A stretch of 33,283 nt of DNA from Actinomycetes bacterium (GTDB taxonomy: Bacteria; Actinomycetota; Acidimicrobiia; Acidimicrobiales; RAAP-2): the NCBI GenBank assembly GCA_021794995.1, contig JAJYPY010000013.1, forward strand, positions 1 to 33,283, in the 5' to 3' direction. Of the stretch, positions 1-7,898 are shown one piece after another (within the stretch, counting starts at the first letter, position 1; each line of letters starts with the position of its first letter). The translations under genes and the position numbers were made by a program. The notes under the pieces were generated by a model. That model was not told the origin of the DNA. It saw nothing but the letters and a program-made list of their open reading frames with translations, and did no database searches.

Positions 1-30
1 CCGCAGGTGCCGCGGCCGCAGGTGCCGCGG
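1..30. repeat. 15-bp direct repeat, two copies, inside aroK
   Basis: The unit ccgcaggtgccgcgg occurs twice head to tail and may continue to the left of the window. It is in frame with aroK and encodes an Ala/Gly-rich segment. It is the first of several short GC-rich tandem repeats in this window. Confidence 0.8.
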
Positions 31-209
31 CCGTTCCCGCGCCCCGTCCCGATCACCGCCCCCTCCTCGCACACGACCCCGCACAGGTCATCGAGGCGCT
101 CGAGCGGACCCGGCGGCCCATCTACGAAGAGGTTGCCGACCTCGTCGTCGACGTGGACGGGGTGGACCCGTGCGCCGTCGTGGACCACATCGAGTCCGCC
201 CTCAGATGA
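3..209 (+). CDS. aroK: Shikimate kinase, C-terminal fragment (cut by window edge)
   Basis: Only the last 68 codons are present. Shikimate kinase phosphorylates shikimate with ATP in the cytoplasm, the fifth step of the chorismate pathway. The visible part reads RPLL, then a helix, then R-P-I-Y-E-E-V-A-D, then a short VDVDG strand. This is the usual C-terminal pattern of the family (the RPLL arginine lies in the lid/nucleotide region). The P-loop and shikimate-binding residues lie outside the window. The stop overlaps the aroB start (ATGA), which supports an aroK-aroB pair. The first codons come from a 15-bp tandem repeat and encode an Ala/Gly-rich run, an odd insertion for this family. Identification rests on the C-terminal motif plus the aroB/aroQ neighbours. 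Confidence 0.85.
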   Translation, partial: AGAAAAGAAAVPAPRPDHRPLLAHDPAQVIEALERTRRPIYEEVADLVVDVDGVDPCAVVDHIESALR

Positions 210-1264
210 TCACGGTGCCGGTCGCGCTCGGGGAGCGCAGCTACGACGTGACCGTGGGAGATGGTGCCTCGTCCCAGCTCGCGGCGCTCGTCGCGACCCG
301 CGTGCGCGGCGCACGCCGGGCCGTGGTCGTCACCGACGAGACGGTGGCCGCCGCGCCGTGGTTTGCAGGGATCGACCCGGGACTCCCCTTCGAGGTCCAT
401 GCGGTGCGGGCCGGGGAGCGCGCAAAGACCGTGGACACGGTCGAGGCCCTTTGCCGGGAGCTCGCACGCGCAGGGCTCGCACGCACCGACGTGATCGTTG
501 CCGTCGGTGGTGGCGTCGTCACGGATCTCGCGGGGTTCGTCGCCTCGATCTACCACCGCGGCACCGCGTACTGCTCGGTCGCCACGACGCTTCTGTGCCA
601 GGTCGACGCCGCGATCGGCGGGAAGACGGGAGTGAACCTGCCCGAAGGCAAGAACCTGCTCGGCGCGTTCTGGCAGCCGGCGGGCGTCCTGTGCGACACC
701 GCGCTGCTCGCGACGCTGCCCGCTCGGGAGTGGGCGTCAGGACGCGGCGAGATGGCGAAGTACGCGTTCTTGGGCGAGCCGGGGATCGGGGAGCTCGCAC
801 TCGACGCGCAGGTCGCGCGTTGCGTCGAGCTCAAGGCGGCGACGGTTGGTGCCGACGAACGTGAGAGCGGCCGGCGCGTCCTGTTGAACTACGGCCACAC
901 GCTCGCACATGCGCTCGAGGCGGCGTCGCTCGCGGCCGGGGGGGACCTGCGCCACGGTGAGGCGGTCGGCGTCGGGCTCGTGTACGCCGCGCTCCTCGCC
1001 CGGCGTCTCGGGAGGATCGGTGACGACGAGGTGGCGCGCCACCGTGAAGTGGTGGAACGCTTCGGCCTGTCGGCCCGCCTTCCCGCGGGGCTCGACGGCA
1101 TCGACCGCAAGGAGCTGCTGGCCTACATGGCTCGGGACAAGAAGGCCGCCCAAGATCTTGCGTTCGTCCTGGACGGCCCGCACGGCCTGGAGCTGGTGCA
1201 CGGTGTCGACGCTGCGGACGTCCTCGGGGCGCTCGACGAGCTGGGAGACGTCACGTGCACCTGA
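206..1264 (+). CDS. aroB: 3-dehydroquinate synthase
   Basis: AroB converts DAHP to 3-dehydroquinate using NAD+ and a divalent metal (Zn or Co), the second step of the shikimate pathway. The 352-residue product is the normal length. The NAD-binding glycine run GGGVVTDLAGF, the segment around GGKTGVNLPEGKN, and the metal-site segments LNYGHTLAHALE and RHGEAVGVG (two metal histidines; the glutamate is further upstream) are all visible in order. I chose the ATG at 206 because it overlaps the aroK stop as ATGA and gives the usual short lead (MITVPV) before the first strand; an open frame runs further upstream but lies inside aroK. Its end overlaps aroQ by 10 bases, so aroK-aroB-aroQ are translationally coupled. 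Confidence 0.97.
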   Translation: MITVPVALGERSYDVTVGDGASSQLAALVATRVRGARRAVVVTDETVAAAPWFAGIDPGLPFEVHAVRAGERAKTVDTVEALCRELARAGLARTDVIVAVGGGVVTDLAGFVASIYHRGTAYCSVATTLLCQVDAAIGGKTGVNLPEGKNLLGAFWQPAGVLCDTALLATLPAREWASGRGEMAKYAFLGEPGIGELALDAQVARCVELKAATVGADERESGRRVLLNYGHTLAHALEAASLAAGGDLRHGEAVGVGLVYAALLARRLGRIGDDEVARHREVVERFGLSARLPAGLDGIDRKELLAYMARDKKAAQDLAFVLDGPHGLELVHGVDAADVLGALDELGDVTCT

Positions 1265-1731
1265 CCCTGTTGTCGGGGCCGAACCTCGACCTGCTCGGTG
1301 AGCGTGAGCCCGCCGTCTACGGGCCCGAGCGGCTCGAAGACCACGTCCGCCGCGCCGCGGCGACCGCCGAGGCGCTCGGATGGACGTTGGACCACGTCCA
1401 GACCAACCACGAGGGCGCGCTGATCGACGCGGTACACGCCGCACGGGGGAACGCGGACGCCATCGTGGTGAACGCAGGTGCGCTGACGCACACCAGCTGG
1501 TCGCTCCACGACGCGCTCCGGGCGTTTGGCGGCGTCGTGGTCGAGCTGCACCTTTCGAACCCCGCAGCGAGGGAGCCCTTCCGTCATACCTCGGTGATCG
1601 CTCCGGTCGCCAGCGGGCTGGTCGCAGGGATGGGGGGCCTCGGCTACGAGGTGGCCGTCCACGCGGCGGTACGGCTCGCGGAGTCGCGCGCACGCGAGGA
1701 TGAACACGACGACGAGGAGGAACGACGATGA
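1255..1731 (+). CDS. aroQ: 3-dehydroquinate dehydratase, type II
   Basis: This enzyme dehydrates 3-dehydroquinate to 3-dehydroshikimate. It is a small class II dodecameric dehydroquinase. The 158-residue product has the family blocks in order: GPNLDLLGEREPAVYG with the catalytic tyrosine, NHEGALIDAVH, NAGALTHTS, VELHLSNPAAREPFRHTS with the catalytic histidine, and a closing GLGY helix. The start is GTG at 1255, inside the end of aroB; the protein begins directly with the first strand (HLTLLSGPN). The last 15 residues are a charged Glu/Asp/Arg tail coded by GACGAC/GAGGAG-rich DNA. The stop overlaps the pepQ start as ATGA. Identification is secure. Confidence 0.97.
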   Translation: MHLTLLSGPNLDLLGEREPAVYGPERLEDHVRRAAATAEALGWTLDHVQTNHEGALIDAVHAARGNADAIVVNAGALTHTSWSLHDALRAFGGVVVELHLSNPAAREPFRHTSVIAPVASGLVAGMGGLGYEVAVHAAVRLAESRAREDEHDDEEERR

Positions 1732-2861
1732 GAGCGTTGGACGTCGCACCCCGGCTGGACCGCCTTCGGGCGCGTCTCGACGACGCCGGCGTGGCAGCCC
1801 TGATCGTGACGAACCTGGCGAACGTGCGCTACCTGACCGGGTTCACCGGCTCAGCGGCCGTGCTCGCCGTGACGTCGGGCGGGTCTGGCGGGTCTGGTGG
1901 GTCGGGCGGGTCGGGCGGCCCGGGGCGGGCGCTGCTCACGACCGACGGCCGGTACCGCACGCAGTCGGCCGAGCAGATCGCCTCGGCGCGGGCCCCGGTC
2001 GAGATCAGCATCGGAACCACGCAGGCGCAACGTGACGCGGTCAGGTCCCTGCTCGCAGGCGTCGGACCGATCGGGCTCGAGGCGGACCATGTGAGCTGGA
2101 GCGACAGCCGGCAGTGGGGCGAGCTGCTCGGCGACGTGGTGCCCACGAGCGGCCACGTCGAGGCGTTGCGCGAGGTGAAGGACGAGGGTGAGATCGATCG
2201 CATGGCCAAGGCCGCGGCGATCGCGGACGCAGCGCTCCAAGAGGTGCTGCCGATGCTGGCCGAGCGCGTCAGCGAGGAGGAGTTCGCGCTGGCGCTCGAT
2301 ACCGCGATGCGACGCAACGGCGCGGAGAGCACCGCATTCGAGACCATCATCGCGGCCGGGCCGAATTCCGCCAAACCGCACCACCGCCCGACGCCGCGGA
2401 TCATCGCCGCGGGCGATCCGGTCGTCGTGGACTTCGGCGCCGCCTTCGAGGGGTACCGCTCGGACATGACCCGGACGTTCTTCGTGGGCGGTGAGCCCGA
2501 GGGGGAGTTGGCGCGGGTGTTCGCGGTGGTGCGTGACTCCCAGGCACGGGGTGTCGCCGCGGTGGCGCCCGGGATCGGGTGCAAGGAGGTCGACTCGGTC
2601 TGTCGGGCCGTCATCGCCGAGGCCGGGTGGGCCGATCGCTTCGAGCACGGCACCGGCCACGGGGTGGGCCTGGACATCCACGAGGCACCGACGGTGAGCC
2701 AGTTGGGCACTGCTACCCTGGCGCCCGGCATGATCGTCACGGTCGAGCCGGGCGTGTACCTCCCGGGCACGGGCGGGGTGAGGATCGAGGACACGCTCGT
2801 GGTGACCGAGGACGGCAGCCGCCCGCTCACGAACTTCGAAAAGACCGTCGCCGTCGTCTGA
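1728..2861 (+). CDS. pepQ: Xaa-Pro aminopeptidase / M24 family metallopeptidase
   Basis: Predicted cytoplasmic M24 peptidase that removes residues next to proline. It has 377 residues: an N-terminal creatinase-like domain (about 1-145) and a pita-bread catalytic domain (about 155-377). The five metal ligands are visible: D235, D246, H311 (in GTGHGVGLDIHEAP), E340 (VTVEPGVY) and E354 (RIEDT). In actinobacteria this gene regularly sits between aroQ and efp, as here. Residues 50-64 are a pure (Ser-Gly-Gly)5 run from a 9-bp tandem repeat, in a loop of the N-terminal domain. The gene symbol is positional: aminopeptidase P and prolidase cannot be told apart from these motifs alone, although the length and the long N-domain favour the Xaa-Pro aminopeptidase type. 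Confidence 0.93.
   Translation: MRALDVAPRLDRLRARLDDAGVAALIVTNLANVRYLTGFTGSAAVLAVTSGGSGGSGGSGGSGGPGRALLTTDGRYRTQSAEQIASARAPVEISIGTTQAQRDAVRSLLAGVGPIGLEADHVSWSDSRQWGELLGDVVPTSGHVEALREVKDEGEIDRMAKAAAIADAALQEVLPMLAERVSEEEFALALDTAMRRNGAESTAFETIIAAGPNSAKPHHRPTPRIIAAGDPVVVDFGAAFEGYRSDMTRTFFVGGEPEGELARVFAVVRDSQARGVAAVAPGIGCKEVDSVCRAVIAEAGWADRFEHGTGHGVGLDIHEAPTVSQLGTATLAPGMIVTVEPGVYLPGTGGVRIEDTLVVTEDGSRPLTNFEKTVAVV
1875..1919. repeat. 9-bp tandem repeat x5 inside pepQ, coding (SGG)5
   Basis: Five units resembling tcgggcggg run head to tail in the pepQ frame and give a Ser-Gly-Gly linker. The copies differ by one or two bases. Confidence 0.9.
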
Positions 2862-2875
2862 GAACGCCGGGCCGG

Positions 2876-2947
2876 CGGGTCGGCGGGTCGTCGGGTCGTC
2901 GACCCGGCGGGTCGACGGGTCGGCGGGTCGGCGGGTCGGCGGGTCCA
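2876..2947. repeat. 8-bp tandem repeat x9 in the pepQ-efp gap
   Basis: Nine consecutive units of cgggtcgg, some diverged (one reads cgacccgg and the last cgggtcca). It fills the first half of the 148-bp gap between pepQ and efp. The unit is not a multiple of three, in contrast to the repeats inside genes. I see no promoter in it. Confidence 0.9.
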
Positions 2948-2989
2948 TCCAGTTCGTCCAATCCAGTTCGTCCAATCCAGTTCGTCCAG
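2948..2989. repeat. 14-bp tandem repeat x3 upstream of efp
   Basis: Three units of tccagttcgtccaa follow directly on the 8-bp array; the last differs by one base. The array ends 20 bases before the efp start codon, so it would lie in the efp mRNA leader. Confidence 0.92.
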
Positions 2990-3009
2990 CACAGCAAGGC
3001 AGGGAACCG

Positions 3010-3570
3010 ATGTCCGTCTCCACCAACGACCTGAAGAACGGCATGACGCTCGACCTGGCCGAGGGCCTGTTCACGGTGGTCGAATTCCAGCACGTCAAGC
3101 CCGGGAAGGGGGGCGCGTTCGTCCGGACCAAGCTGAAGAACGTACGGACGGGCTCGGTGGTGGACCGGACGTACAGGGCCGACGAAAAGCTCGAGCAGGC
3201 GATCATCGAAAAGCGCGAGATGCAGTTCCTCTACCGGGACGGGGACGACTACGTCTTCATGGACACCACGAGCTACGAGCAGCTCCAGATGCCGCGCACG
3301 GCGCTCGGCGACGCCGCCCACTACCTGAAGGAGAGCGACGGGGTCTACCTGCAGATGTACGGCAGCGATGTCGTCGGCGTCGACCTCCCCGCCGCCGTCG
3401 AGCTCACGGTCACCGAGACCGAGCCCGGCGTCCAGGGTGACCGCGTCTCGGGCGCGCGCAAGCCCGCCACGCTCGAGACGGGTCTCGTCGTCCAGGTGCC
3501 CCTGTTCGTGAATCCAGGCGAGTCGATCCGCGTGGACACCCGTACGGGCGAGTACCTCACCCGGGCCTGA
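3010..3570 (+). CDS. efp: Elongation factor P
   Basis: EF-P binds ribosomes stalled on proline runs and promotes peptide bond formation. The 186-residue product has the three beta-barrel domains: a KOW-like N domain (about 1-62), an OB domain with the MQFLYRDGDDYVFMD start (about 70-125) and a C-terminal OB domain ending in the family signature IRVDTRTGEYLTRA. The tip of the domain I loop is KPGKGGAF, with the lysine (K33) at the position that carries modifications in E. coli and B. subtilis. No modification enzyme gene is in the window. ATG at 3010 has AGGGAA just upstream. The efp-nusB order is standard for this operon. Confidence 0.97.
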   Translation: MSVSTNDLKNGMTLDLAEGLFTVVEFQHVKPGKGGAFVRTKLKNVRTGSVVDRTYRADEKLEQAIIEKREMQFLYRDGDDYVFMDTTSYEQLQMPRTALGDAAHYLKESDGVYLQMYGSDVVGVDLPAAVELTVTETEPGVQGDRVSGARKPATLETGLVVQVPLFVNPGESIRVDTRTGEYLTRA

Positions 3571-3579
3571 CGCCGGCGC

Positions 3580-3981
3580 ATGGGTGACGAGCCGACTCGC
3601 CACCAGTCCCGCGAGCGGGCGCTCGGCCTGCTCTACGAAGCCGAGCTGAAGGGCGCCTCCCTCGAATCGGTGGTCGCGGCGCTTCCGGTCCAGCCCGACG
3701 CGTTCACCCACGGCCTTCTCACGGCGGTGGCGAGCCACCGCACGCGCGTCGACGAGCTCGTCGCGCAGTCCTCGGTCGGCTGGCCGCTCGACCGGATGGC
3801 GGTGGTCGACCGTCTGGTGCTGCGGATGGCCGTCGCCGAGCTGCTCGAGCCCGAGCCTGGGGGACCCCCCACCGCGGTCGTCATCGACGAGGCGGTGGAG
3901 CTGGCGAAGACCTACTCGACCGAGGAGTCGGGTGCGTTCGTGAACGGGATCTTGAGCACGATCGCGGCGCGCGTGCGATGA
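3580..3981 (+). CDS. nusB: Transcription antitermination factor NusB
   Basis: NusB binds boxA RNA together with S10 (NusE) and is part of the antitermination complex for rRNA operons. The 133-residue all-helical protein begins with the typical [17 protein letters not shown] helix and ends with the conserved block [26 protein letters not shown]. The ATG at 3580 is 9 bases after the efp stop. The short gap after it (3982-4048) holds the pyrR control region. Length and motifs are normal. Confidence 0.96.
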   Translation: MGDEPTRHQSRERALGLLYEAELKGASLESVVAALPVQPDAFTHGLLTAVASHRTRVDELVAQSSVGWPLDRMAVVDRLVLRMAVAELLEPEPGGPPTAVVIDEAVELAKTYSTEESGAFVNGILSTIAARVR

Positions 3982-3989
3982 GCGTGCGG

Positions 3990-3995
3990 TAAGGT
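3990..3995 (+). promoter_or_regulatory. Candidate -10 box for the pyr operon
   Basis: TAAGGT fits the actinobacterial TANNNT pattern, and +1 would fall near 4002, just before the PyrR hairpin at 4006. No convincing -35 hexamer is visible 17 bases upstream, so this is tentative. Confidence 0.35.
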
Positions 3996-4005
3996 CGGCA
4001 CCTGA

Positions 4006-4036
4006 CCGTGAAGCGGGTCCCGTGAGGCCCGTACGG
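4006..4036 (+). promoter_or_regulatory. PyrR-binding RNA hairpin in the pyrR leader
   Basis: The RNA folds as a lower stem (4006-4010 with 4032-4036, including one G-U), a 3-nt purine bulge AAG on the 5' side (4011-4013), an upper stem (4014-4019 with 4026-4031) and the hexaloop CCGUGA (4020-4025). A CNGNGA hexaloop on an upper stem with a purine-rich 5' bulge is the known PyrR recognition form. The pyrR Shine-Dalgarno AGGAGG (4039-4044) starts 3 bases after the stem. No terminator U-tract is present, so repression of translation by PyrR bound with UMP/UTP, as reported for mycobacteria, fits better than attenuation. Confidence 0.8.
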
Positions 4037-4048
4037 ACAGGAGGAGCG

Positions 4049-4606
4049 GTGGCAGAACGCGAGCGCAGCCATACCCGCGGCGGCACGTTCGTTCCCCGTT
4101 CCCAGGTCCTCTCCGCCGCCGACGTCCAGCGCGCACTCGTGCGCATGGCGCACGAGGTCGCCGAACGCAACGGCGGGCTCGACCAGGTCGTCCTCGTCGG
4201 CCTCCAAACCGGCGGGGTCCCGCTCGCGCGCCGCATGGCGGAGGCACTGCGCGACGCCGAAGGGACCGAGGTGCCCGTCGGCAGCCTCGACGTGGCCTTC
4301 TACCGCGACGACATCGGGCTGCGCCCCGTGCTGCCAGAGGCGGCCACCGACATCCCCTGCGACCTCACGGGTCGCGTCGTCGTGGTGGTCGACGACGTCC
4401 TGTTCACCGGGCGCACCGTCCGGGCTGCGCTCCACGCGCTGTCCGACTTCGGACGCGCCCGCGCCATCCAGCTCGCGGTCATGGTCGACCGCGGCCATCG
4501 CGAGCTGCCGATCCGCCCTGACTACGTGGGGAAGAACCTCCCGACGCGGCGCGACGAGATGGTCGACGTGAGCGACGACGGCGTGGTGATCGGGAGCCTC
4601 GGGTGA
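4049..4606 (+). CDS. pyrR: PyrR, pyrimidine operon RNA-binding regulator / uracil phosphoribosyltransferase
   Basis: PyrR senses UMP/UTP, binds pyr mRNA leaders and can also convert uracil plus PRPP to UMP. The 185-residue product has the PRTase fold: helix-strand start [23 protein letters not shown], the [10 protein letters not shown] block typical of PyrR, and the PRPP loop [19 protein letters not shown] chose GTG at 4049 because AGGAGG lies 4 bases upstream at 4039-4044. An upstream in-frame GTG at 4022 sits inside the PyrR hairpin loop and would add nine residues without a ribosome site. The stop overlaps pyrB (GTGA). It is the first gene of the pyr operon and probably controls itself and the genes below. 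Confidence 0.96.
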   Translation: MAERERSHTRGGTFVPRSQVLSAADVQRALVRMAHEVAERNGGLDQVVLVGLQTGGVPLARRMAEALRDAEGTEVPVGSLDVAFYRDDIGLRPVLPEAATDIPCDLTGRVVVVVDDVLFTGRTVRAALHALSDFGRARAIQLAVMVDRGHRELPIRPDYVGKNLPTRRDEMVDVSDDGVVIGSLG

Positions 4607-5517
4607 CACACCTGCTCTCGATCGCCGACCTCGACCGCGAGGGGATCGAGGAGATCCTGCGGGTCGCCGACGCCTTCGCCGAGGTCGAGAAGCGCCCGAT
4701 CCCCAAGGTCCCGACGCTGCGCGGCCGGGCCGTGGCGACGCTCTTCTTCGAGGAGTCGACGCGGACGCGCCTCTCCTTCGAAACCGCGGCGAAGCGCCTG
4801 TCCGCGGACGTCCTGTCCTTCTCCGCCGCGTCCTCGTCGGTGAAGAAGGGAGAGTCCATCCGAGACACCGTCGAGACCATCGAGGCGATGGGGATGGACG
4901 CGCTCGTCGTGCGCCACTCGTCTGCCGGGGTGCCCGTGCAGGTCAGCCGTTGGGTGAAGCGGTGCAAGGTGATCAACGGCGGCGACGGCTGGCACGAGCA
5001 TCCGACCCAGGCGCTCCTCGACTGCTTCACCGTTCGCCAACTGCGCGGCGGCATCGACGGGCTCCGAGTGCTCATCGTGGGGGACATCCGCCACAGCCGG
5101 GTCGCCCGCTCCCAGGTGCTCGCCTACACCACGCTCGGTGCCTCGGTCACCCTCGCGGCGCCCGGGAGCCTGTTGCCTCCGTCGCTCGAGGGCTGGCCGG
5201 TCGAGGTGGCAGAGGACCTCGACGACGCGCTCGGCAATGCCGACGTGGTCTCACTGCTCCGCCTCCAGGCCGAGCGCGGGAGCGGCGCGTTCGTCCCGAC
5301 CCTGCGGGAGTACACGGCAGGTTGGGGCCTCACGGCACGACGTGCGGCGCTGCTCGGCGGTGATGCCATCGTGACGCACCCGGGGCCGATGATCCGCGGC
5401 GTCGAGATCGCCGGCGACGTGGCCGACCTTCCCCAAGCGGTCGTCACGCGCCAGGTGACCAACGGCGTTGCCGTCCGCATGGCGGTCCTCTTCCTGCTGC
5501 TCGGCGGTGTCCTGTGA
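4603..5517 (+). CDS. pyrB: Aspartate carbamoyltransferase, catalytic subunit
   Basis: PyrB joins carbamoyl phosphate and aspartate to carbamoyl aspartate, the first committed step to UMP. The 304-residue product shows the carbamoyl-phosphate site [13 protein letters not shown] (STRTR at 52-56), the SSVKKGES loop with the catalytic lysine (about 78-85), HPTQALLD (133-140), a [11 protein letters not shown] nucleotide-fold turn and [11 protein letters not shown] near the end. GTG at 4603 overlaps the pyrR stop. No pyrI regulatory subunit is nearby, as expected for the actinobacterial type that associates with PyrC instead. Its end overlaps pyrC by 4 bases. Confidence 0.97.
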   Translation: MTHLLSIADLDREGIEEILRVADAFAEVEKRPIPKVPTLRGRAVATLFFEESTRTRLSFETAAKRLSADVLSFSAASSSVKKGESIRDTVETIEAMGMDALVVRHSSAGVPVQVSRWVKRCKVINGGDGWHEHPTQALLDCFTVRQLRGGIDGLRVLIVGDIRHSRVARSQVLAYTTLGASVTLAAPGSLLPPSLEGWPVEVAEDLDDALGNADVVSLLRLQAERGSGAFVPTLREYTAGWGLTARRAALLGGDAIVTHPGPMIRGVEIAGDVADLPQAVVTRQVTNGVAVRMAVLFLLLGGVL

Positions 5518-6806
5518 GGCCACCTGGGGCGCTCGTGATCCGAGGCGGCGAGGTGCTCGACGCCCGCGGTCGCCGCCGCGCCGACGTGGTGGTCGCCGAC
5601 GGGGTCATTCGAGCCGTCGGCCCCGATGTGCTGGGGGATGCGCCGGCCCGCGCCAGGGTCCTCGAGGCTTCCGGGTGCGTCGTGGCGCCCGGGCTGGTGG
5701 ACCTTCACGCGCATCTCCGCCAGCCCGGTGCCGAGGAGGCCGAGACGGTGGAGACCGGCGGGCGCGCGGCCGCCCTCGGCGGGTATACGGCGGTCGTGGC
5801 CATGCCCAACACCGACCCGCCGGTGGACTCCGCAGCGGTGGCCCGGGAGGTCCTCGCGCTCGGCGGGCGTGCTTTGGTCGAGGTCTGCGTCGCAGGAGCG
5901 ATCACGATCGGACGGGCCGGGAAGAGGCTCGCACCCATGGGAGAGCTCGCCGCGCTCGGCGTGCGGCTGTTCACCGACGACGGAGCGGGGGTCCAGGACG
6001 GGGCGCTCATGCGTCGTGCGCTCGACTATGCGAAGGGGCTTGGGGTCACCCTCGCACAACACTGCGAGGACGACCACCTCGCCGGCGCGGGGGCCATGCA
6101 CGAGGGCGCATGGTCGAGCCGCCTCGGGCTGCCGGGAATCCCGAGTGCCGCCGAGGAGTCGATGGTTGCCCGGGACATCGCGCTCGCCCGTCTCACCGGC
6201 GCACGCGTGCACTTCCTTCACCTGTCGACTGCGGGCTCGGTCGAGCTTGTGCGGCGGGCGAAGGCCGAGGGTCTGCCCGTGACCGCCGAAGCAGCGCCGC
6301 ACCACCTCGTCTTGACGGACGCGTCGTGCGCGAGCTACGACGCGTGCTACAAGGTGAATCCGCCACTGCGCACCGAGACGGACGTCACGGCGGTGCGTGT
6401 CGGGGTGCTCGACGGGACGATCGACGCGATCGCGACCGACCATGCGCCGCACCTGCCCGAAGCAAAGGACGTGCCCTTCGACGACGCGCCTTCGGGCATG
6501 CTGGGGCTCGAGACCGCCCTGGCGGTGGCATTGTCGGTCATGGACATCGCGCAGGCGCTCGCGTCCCTGTCGTGGAAACCGGCCACGATCGCGGGACTCA
6601 GCCCTCGCCACGGTGGACCGGTCGAGCCCGGTGCAGCGGCGAACCTGTGCGTGATCGATCCGGCGCTGTCGTGGACCGTCGATCCGGTCCGGCTCGCCAG
6701 CCGCAGCCGGAACACGCCGTTCGGGGGGTGGACCTTCATGGGACGCAATCGCCACACCGTGTCGGCGGGAGAGGCGGTCGTCGTCGACGGGGAGGCGCAG
6801 CGATGA
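5514..6806 (+). CDS. pyrC: Dihydroorotase, type I
   Basis: PyrC closes carbamoyl aspartate to dihydroorotate with a zinc centre. The 430-residue product is of the type I amidohydrolase length. Metal and catalytic residues are visible: DLHAHLR (H65, H67), TDDG (D155/D156, one of which bridges the metals), AQHCED (H183), HFLHLST (H236) and ATDHAPH (D309). The substrate block KVNPPLR is also present. The usual HVHLREPG reads HAHLRQPG here, a mild variant. The C-terminal strand that normally reads G(K/R)V-x-G is instead [21 protein letters not shown] at 5514 overlaps the pyrB stop, and the stop overlaps carA (ATGA). Confidence 0.96.
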   Translation: MRPPGALVIRGGEVLDARGRRRADVVVADGVIRAVGPDVLGDAPARARVLEASGCVVAPGLVDLHAHLRQPGAEEAETVETGGRAAALGGYTAVVAMPNTDPPVDSAAVAREVLALGGRALVEVCVAGAITIGRAGKRLAPMGELAALGVRLFTDDGAGVQDGALMRRALDYAKGLGVTLAQHCEDDHLAGAGAMHEGAWSSRLGLPGIPSAAEESMVARDIALARLTGARVHFLHLSTAGSVELVRRAKAEGLPVTAEAAPHHLVLTDASCASYDACYKVNPPLRTETDVTAVRVGVLDGTIDAIATDHAPHLPEAKDVPFDDAPSGMLGLETALAVALSVMDIAQALASLSWKPATIAGLSPRHGGPVEPGAAANLCVIDPALSWTVDPVRLASRSRNTPFGGWTFMGRNRHTVSAGEAVVVDGEAQR

Positions 6807-7891
6807 GGGGGACGGGGGCGGAGGCCTGGGCGGAGGACAGGGCTGCGGCGCTCCTCGTGCTGGCCGACGGAGAGGTGTTCGAAGGTGAGGCCGCCGGTGA
6901 TCCCCGGGCAGTCGCCACCGGAGAGCTGGTCTTCAACACTGCGCTCTCGGGCTACCAAGAGGTGATCACGGACCCGTCCTACGCGGGCCAGGTCGTGGCG
7001 TTCACCTATCCGCACATCGGCAACTACGGCGTGAATGACGACGACGACGAATCTGGCCGCGCCCACTGCAGGGGCGTCGTCGTGCGCGACCTCACGCCTG
7101 AGCCGTCGAATTGGCGCGCGTCCGGTCGTCTTGACCGGTGGCTCGCCGCACGGGGTCTCCCCGCGATCACCGGTGTCGACACCCGACGGCTGACGCGTCA
7201 CCTGCGGGACAAGGGCGCGATGCCGTGCGCCTTCGGCACGGCGGGTGAGTCCGTGCTGCGCGAGGCGGCTGCCCAGGCGCTGCCCACGGACGGCCGGGAC
7301 CTCGTCTCGGAGGTCACCACCCCCGTGCCCTACGTGCGCGGCGCCGGGCCGCGCCGGGTCGTGGCGTACGACTTCGGCGTCAAAGAGACGATGCTGCGCC
7401 ACCTCGGACGGCTGGCGACGGTGACGGTGGTGCCTGCCTCCACTCCCGCGTCCGACGTGCTCTCGCTCGAGCCGGACGGGGTCTTTCTCTCCAACGGTCC
7501 AGGGGACCCTGCGGCGCTCGGCGGCCCGACCACCGCGATCGCAGCCCTGCTCGGCAAGGTCCCGATCTTCGGCATCTGCCTCGGCCACCAGCTTTTGTGC
7601 GCGGCGCTCGGCGGCGCGACCTACAAGCTGCCGTTCGGCCACCACGGCACGAACCACCCGGTCCAGCGGCTCTCGGACGGCACGGTCGAGATCACCAGCC
7701 AGAACCACAACTACGCGGTCTCCGGGGTGCCCGACGCCCACGTGACGCACGTCAACCTGAACGACGGAGTGGTCGAAGGCATCCGCTGCGCGTCGGCGGA
7801 TGCGTTCTCCGTCCAGTACCACCCCGAGGCGGGTCCGGGCCCGCACGACGCCGCCTACCTGTTCGCAGCGTTCGACGAGATGCTCGGGTAG
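6803..7891 (+). CDS. carA: Carbamoyl-phosphate synthase, small (glutaminase) subunit
   Basis: CarA hydrolyses glutamine and channels ammonia to CarB. The 362-residue product has the CarA-specific N domain ([26 protein letters not shown]) and a class I amidotransferase domain with the oxyanion segment FLSNGPGDP, the nucleophile C259 in GICLGHQLL, the QNHNYAV block and the His-Glu pair in [12 protein letters not shown]. The start is ATG at 6803, overlapping the pyrC stop; the open frame continues upstream through pyrC, but that part is not CarA. The first 15 residues before [12 protein letters not shown] are poorly conserved. carB begins 7 bases after the stop. Confidence 0.97.
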   Translation: MRGTGAEAWAEDRAAALLVLADGEVFEGEAAGDPRAVATGELVFNTALSGYQEVITDPSYAGQVVAFTYPHIGNYGVNDDDDESGRAHCRGVVVRDLTPEPSNWRASGRLDRWLAARGLPAITGVDTRRLTRHLRDKGAMPCAFGTAGESVLREAAAQALPTDGRDLVSEVTTPVPYVRGAGPRRVVAYDFGVKETMLRHLGRLATVTVVPASTPASDVLSLEPDGVFLSNGPGDPAALGGPTTAIAALLGKVPIFGICLGHQLLCAALGGATYKLPFGHHGTNHPVQRLSDGTVEITSQNHNYAVSGVPDAHVTHVNLNDGVVEGIRCASADAFSVQYHPEAGPGPHDAAYLFAAFDEMLG

Positions 7892-7898
7892 TGCCGTA

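Noticed and set aside
2876-2989. CRISPR-like array
   Set aside because: Units are 8 and 14 bp, contiguous, with no spacers and no cas genes.
1829-4236. Several long open frames on the minus strand opposite pepQ, efp and nusB
   Set aside because: They mirror the third-base GC bias of the + strand genes, have Arg/Pro/Ser-rich translations without family motifs, and overlap well-identified genes.
5468-6802. Long upstream extension of the carA frame through pyrC
   Set aside because: The extension is Arg-rich read-through in the wrong frame of pyrC; CarA homology begins only after ATG 6803.
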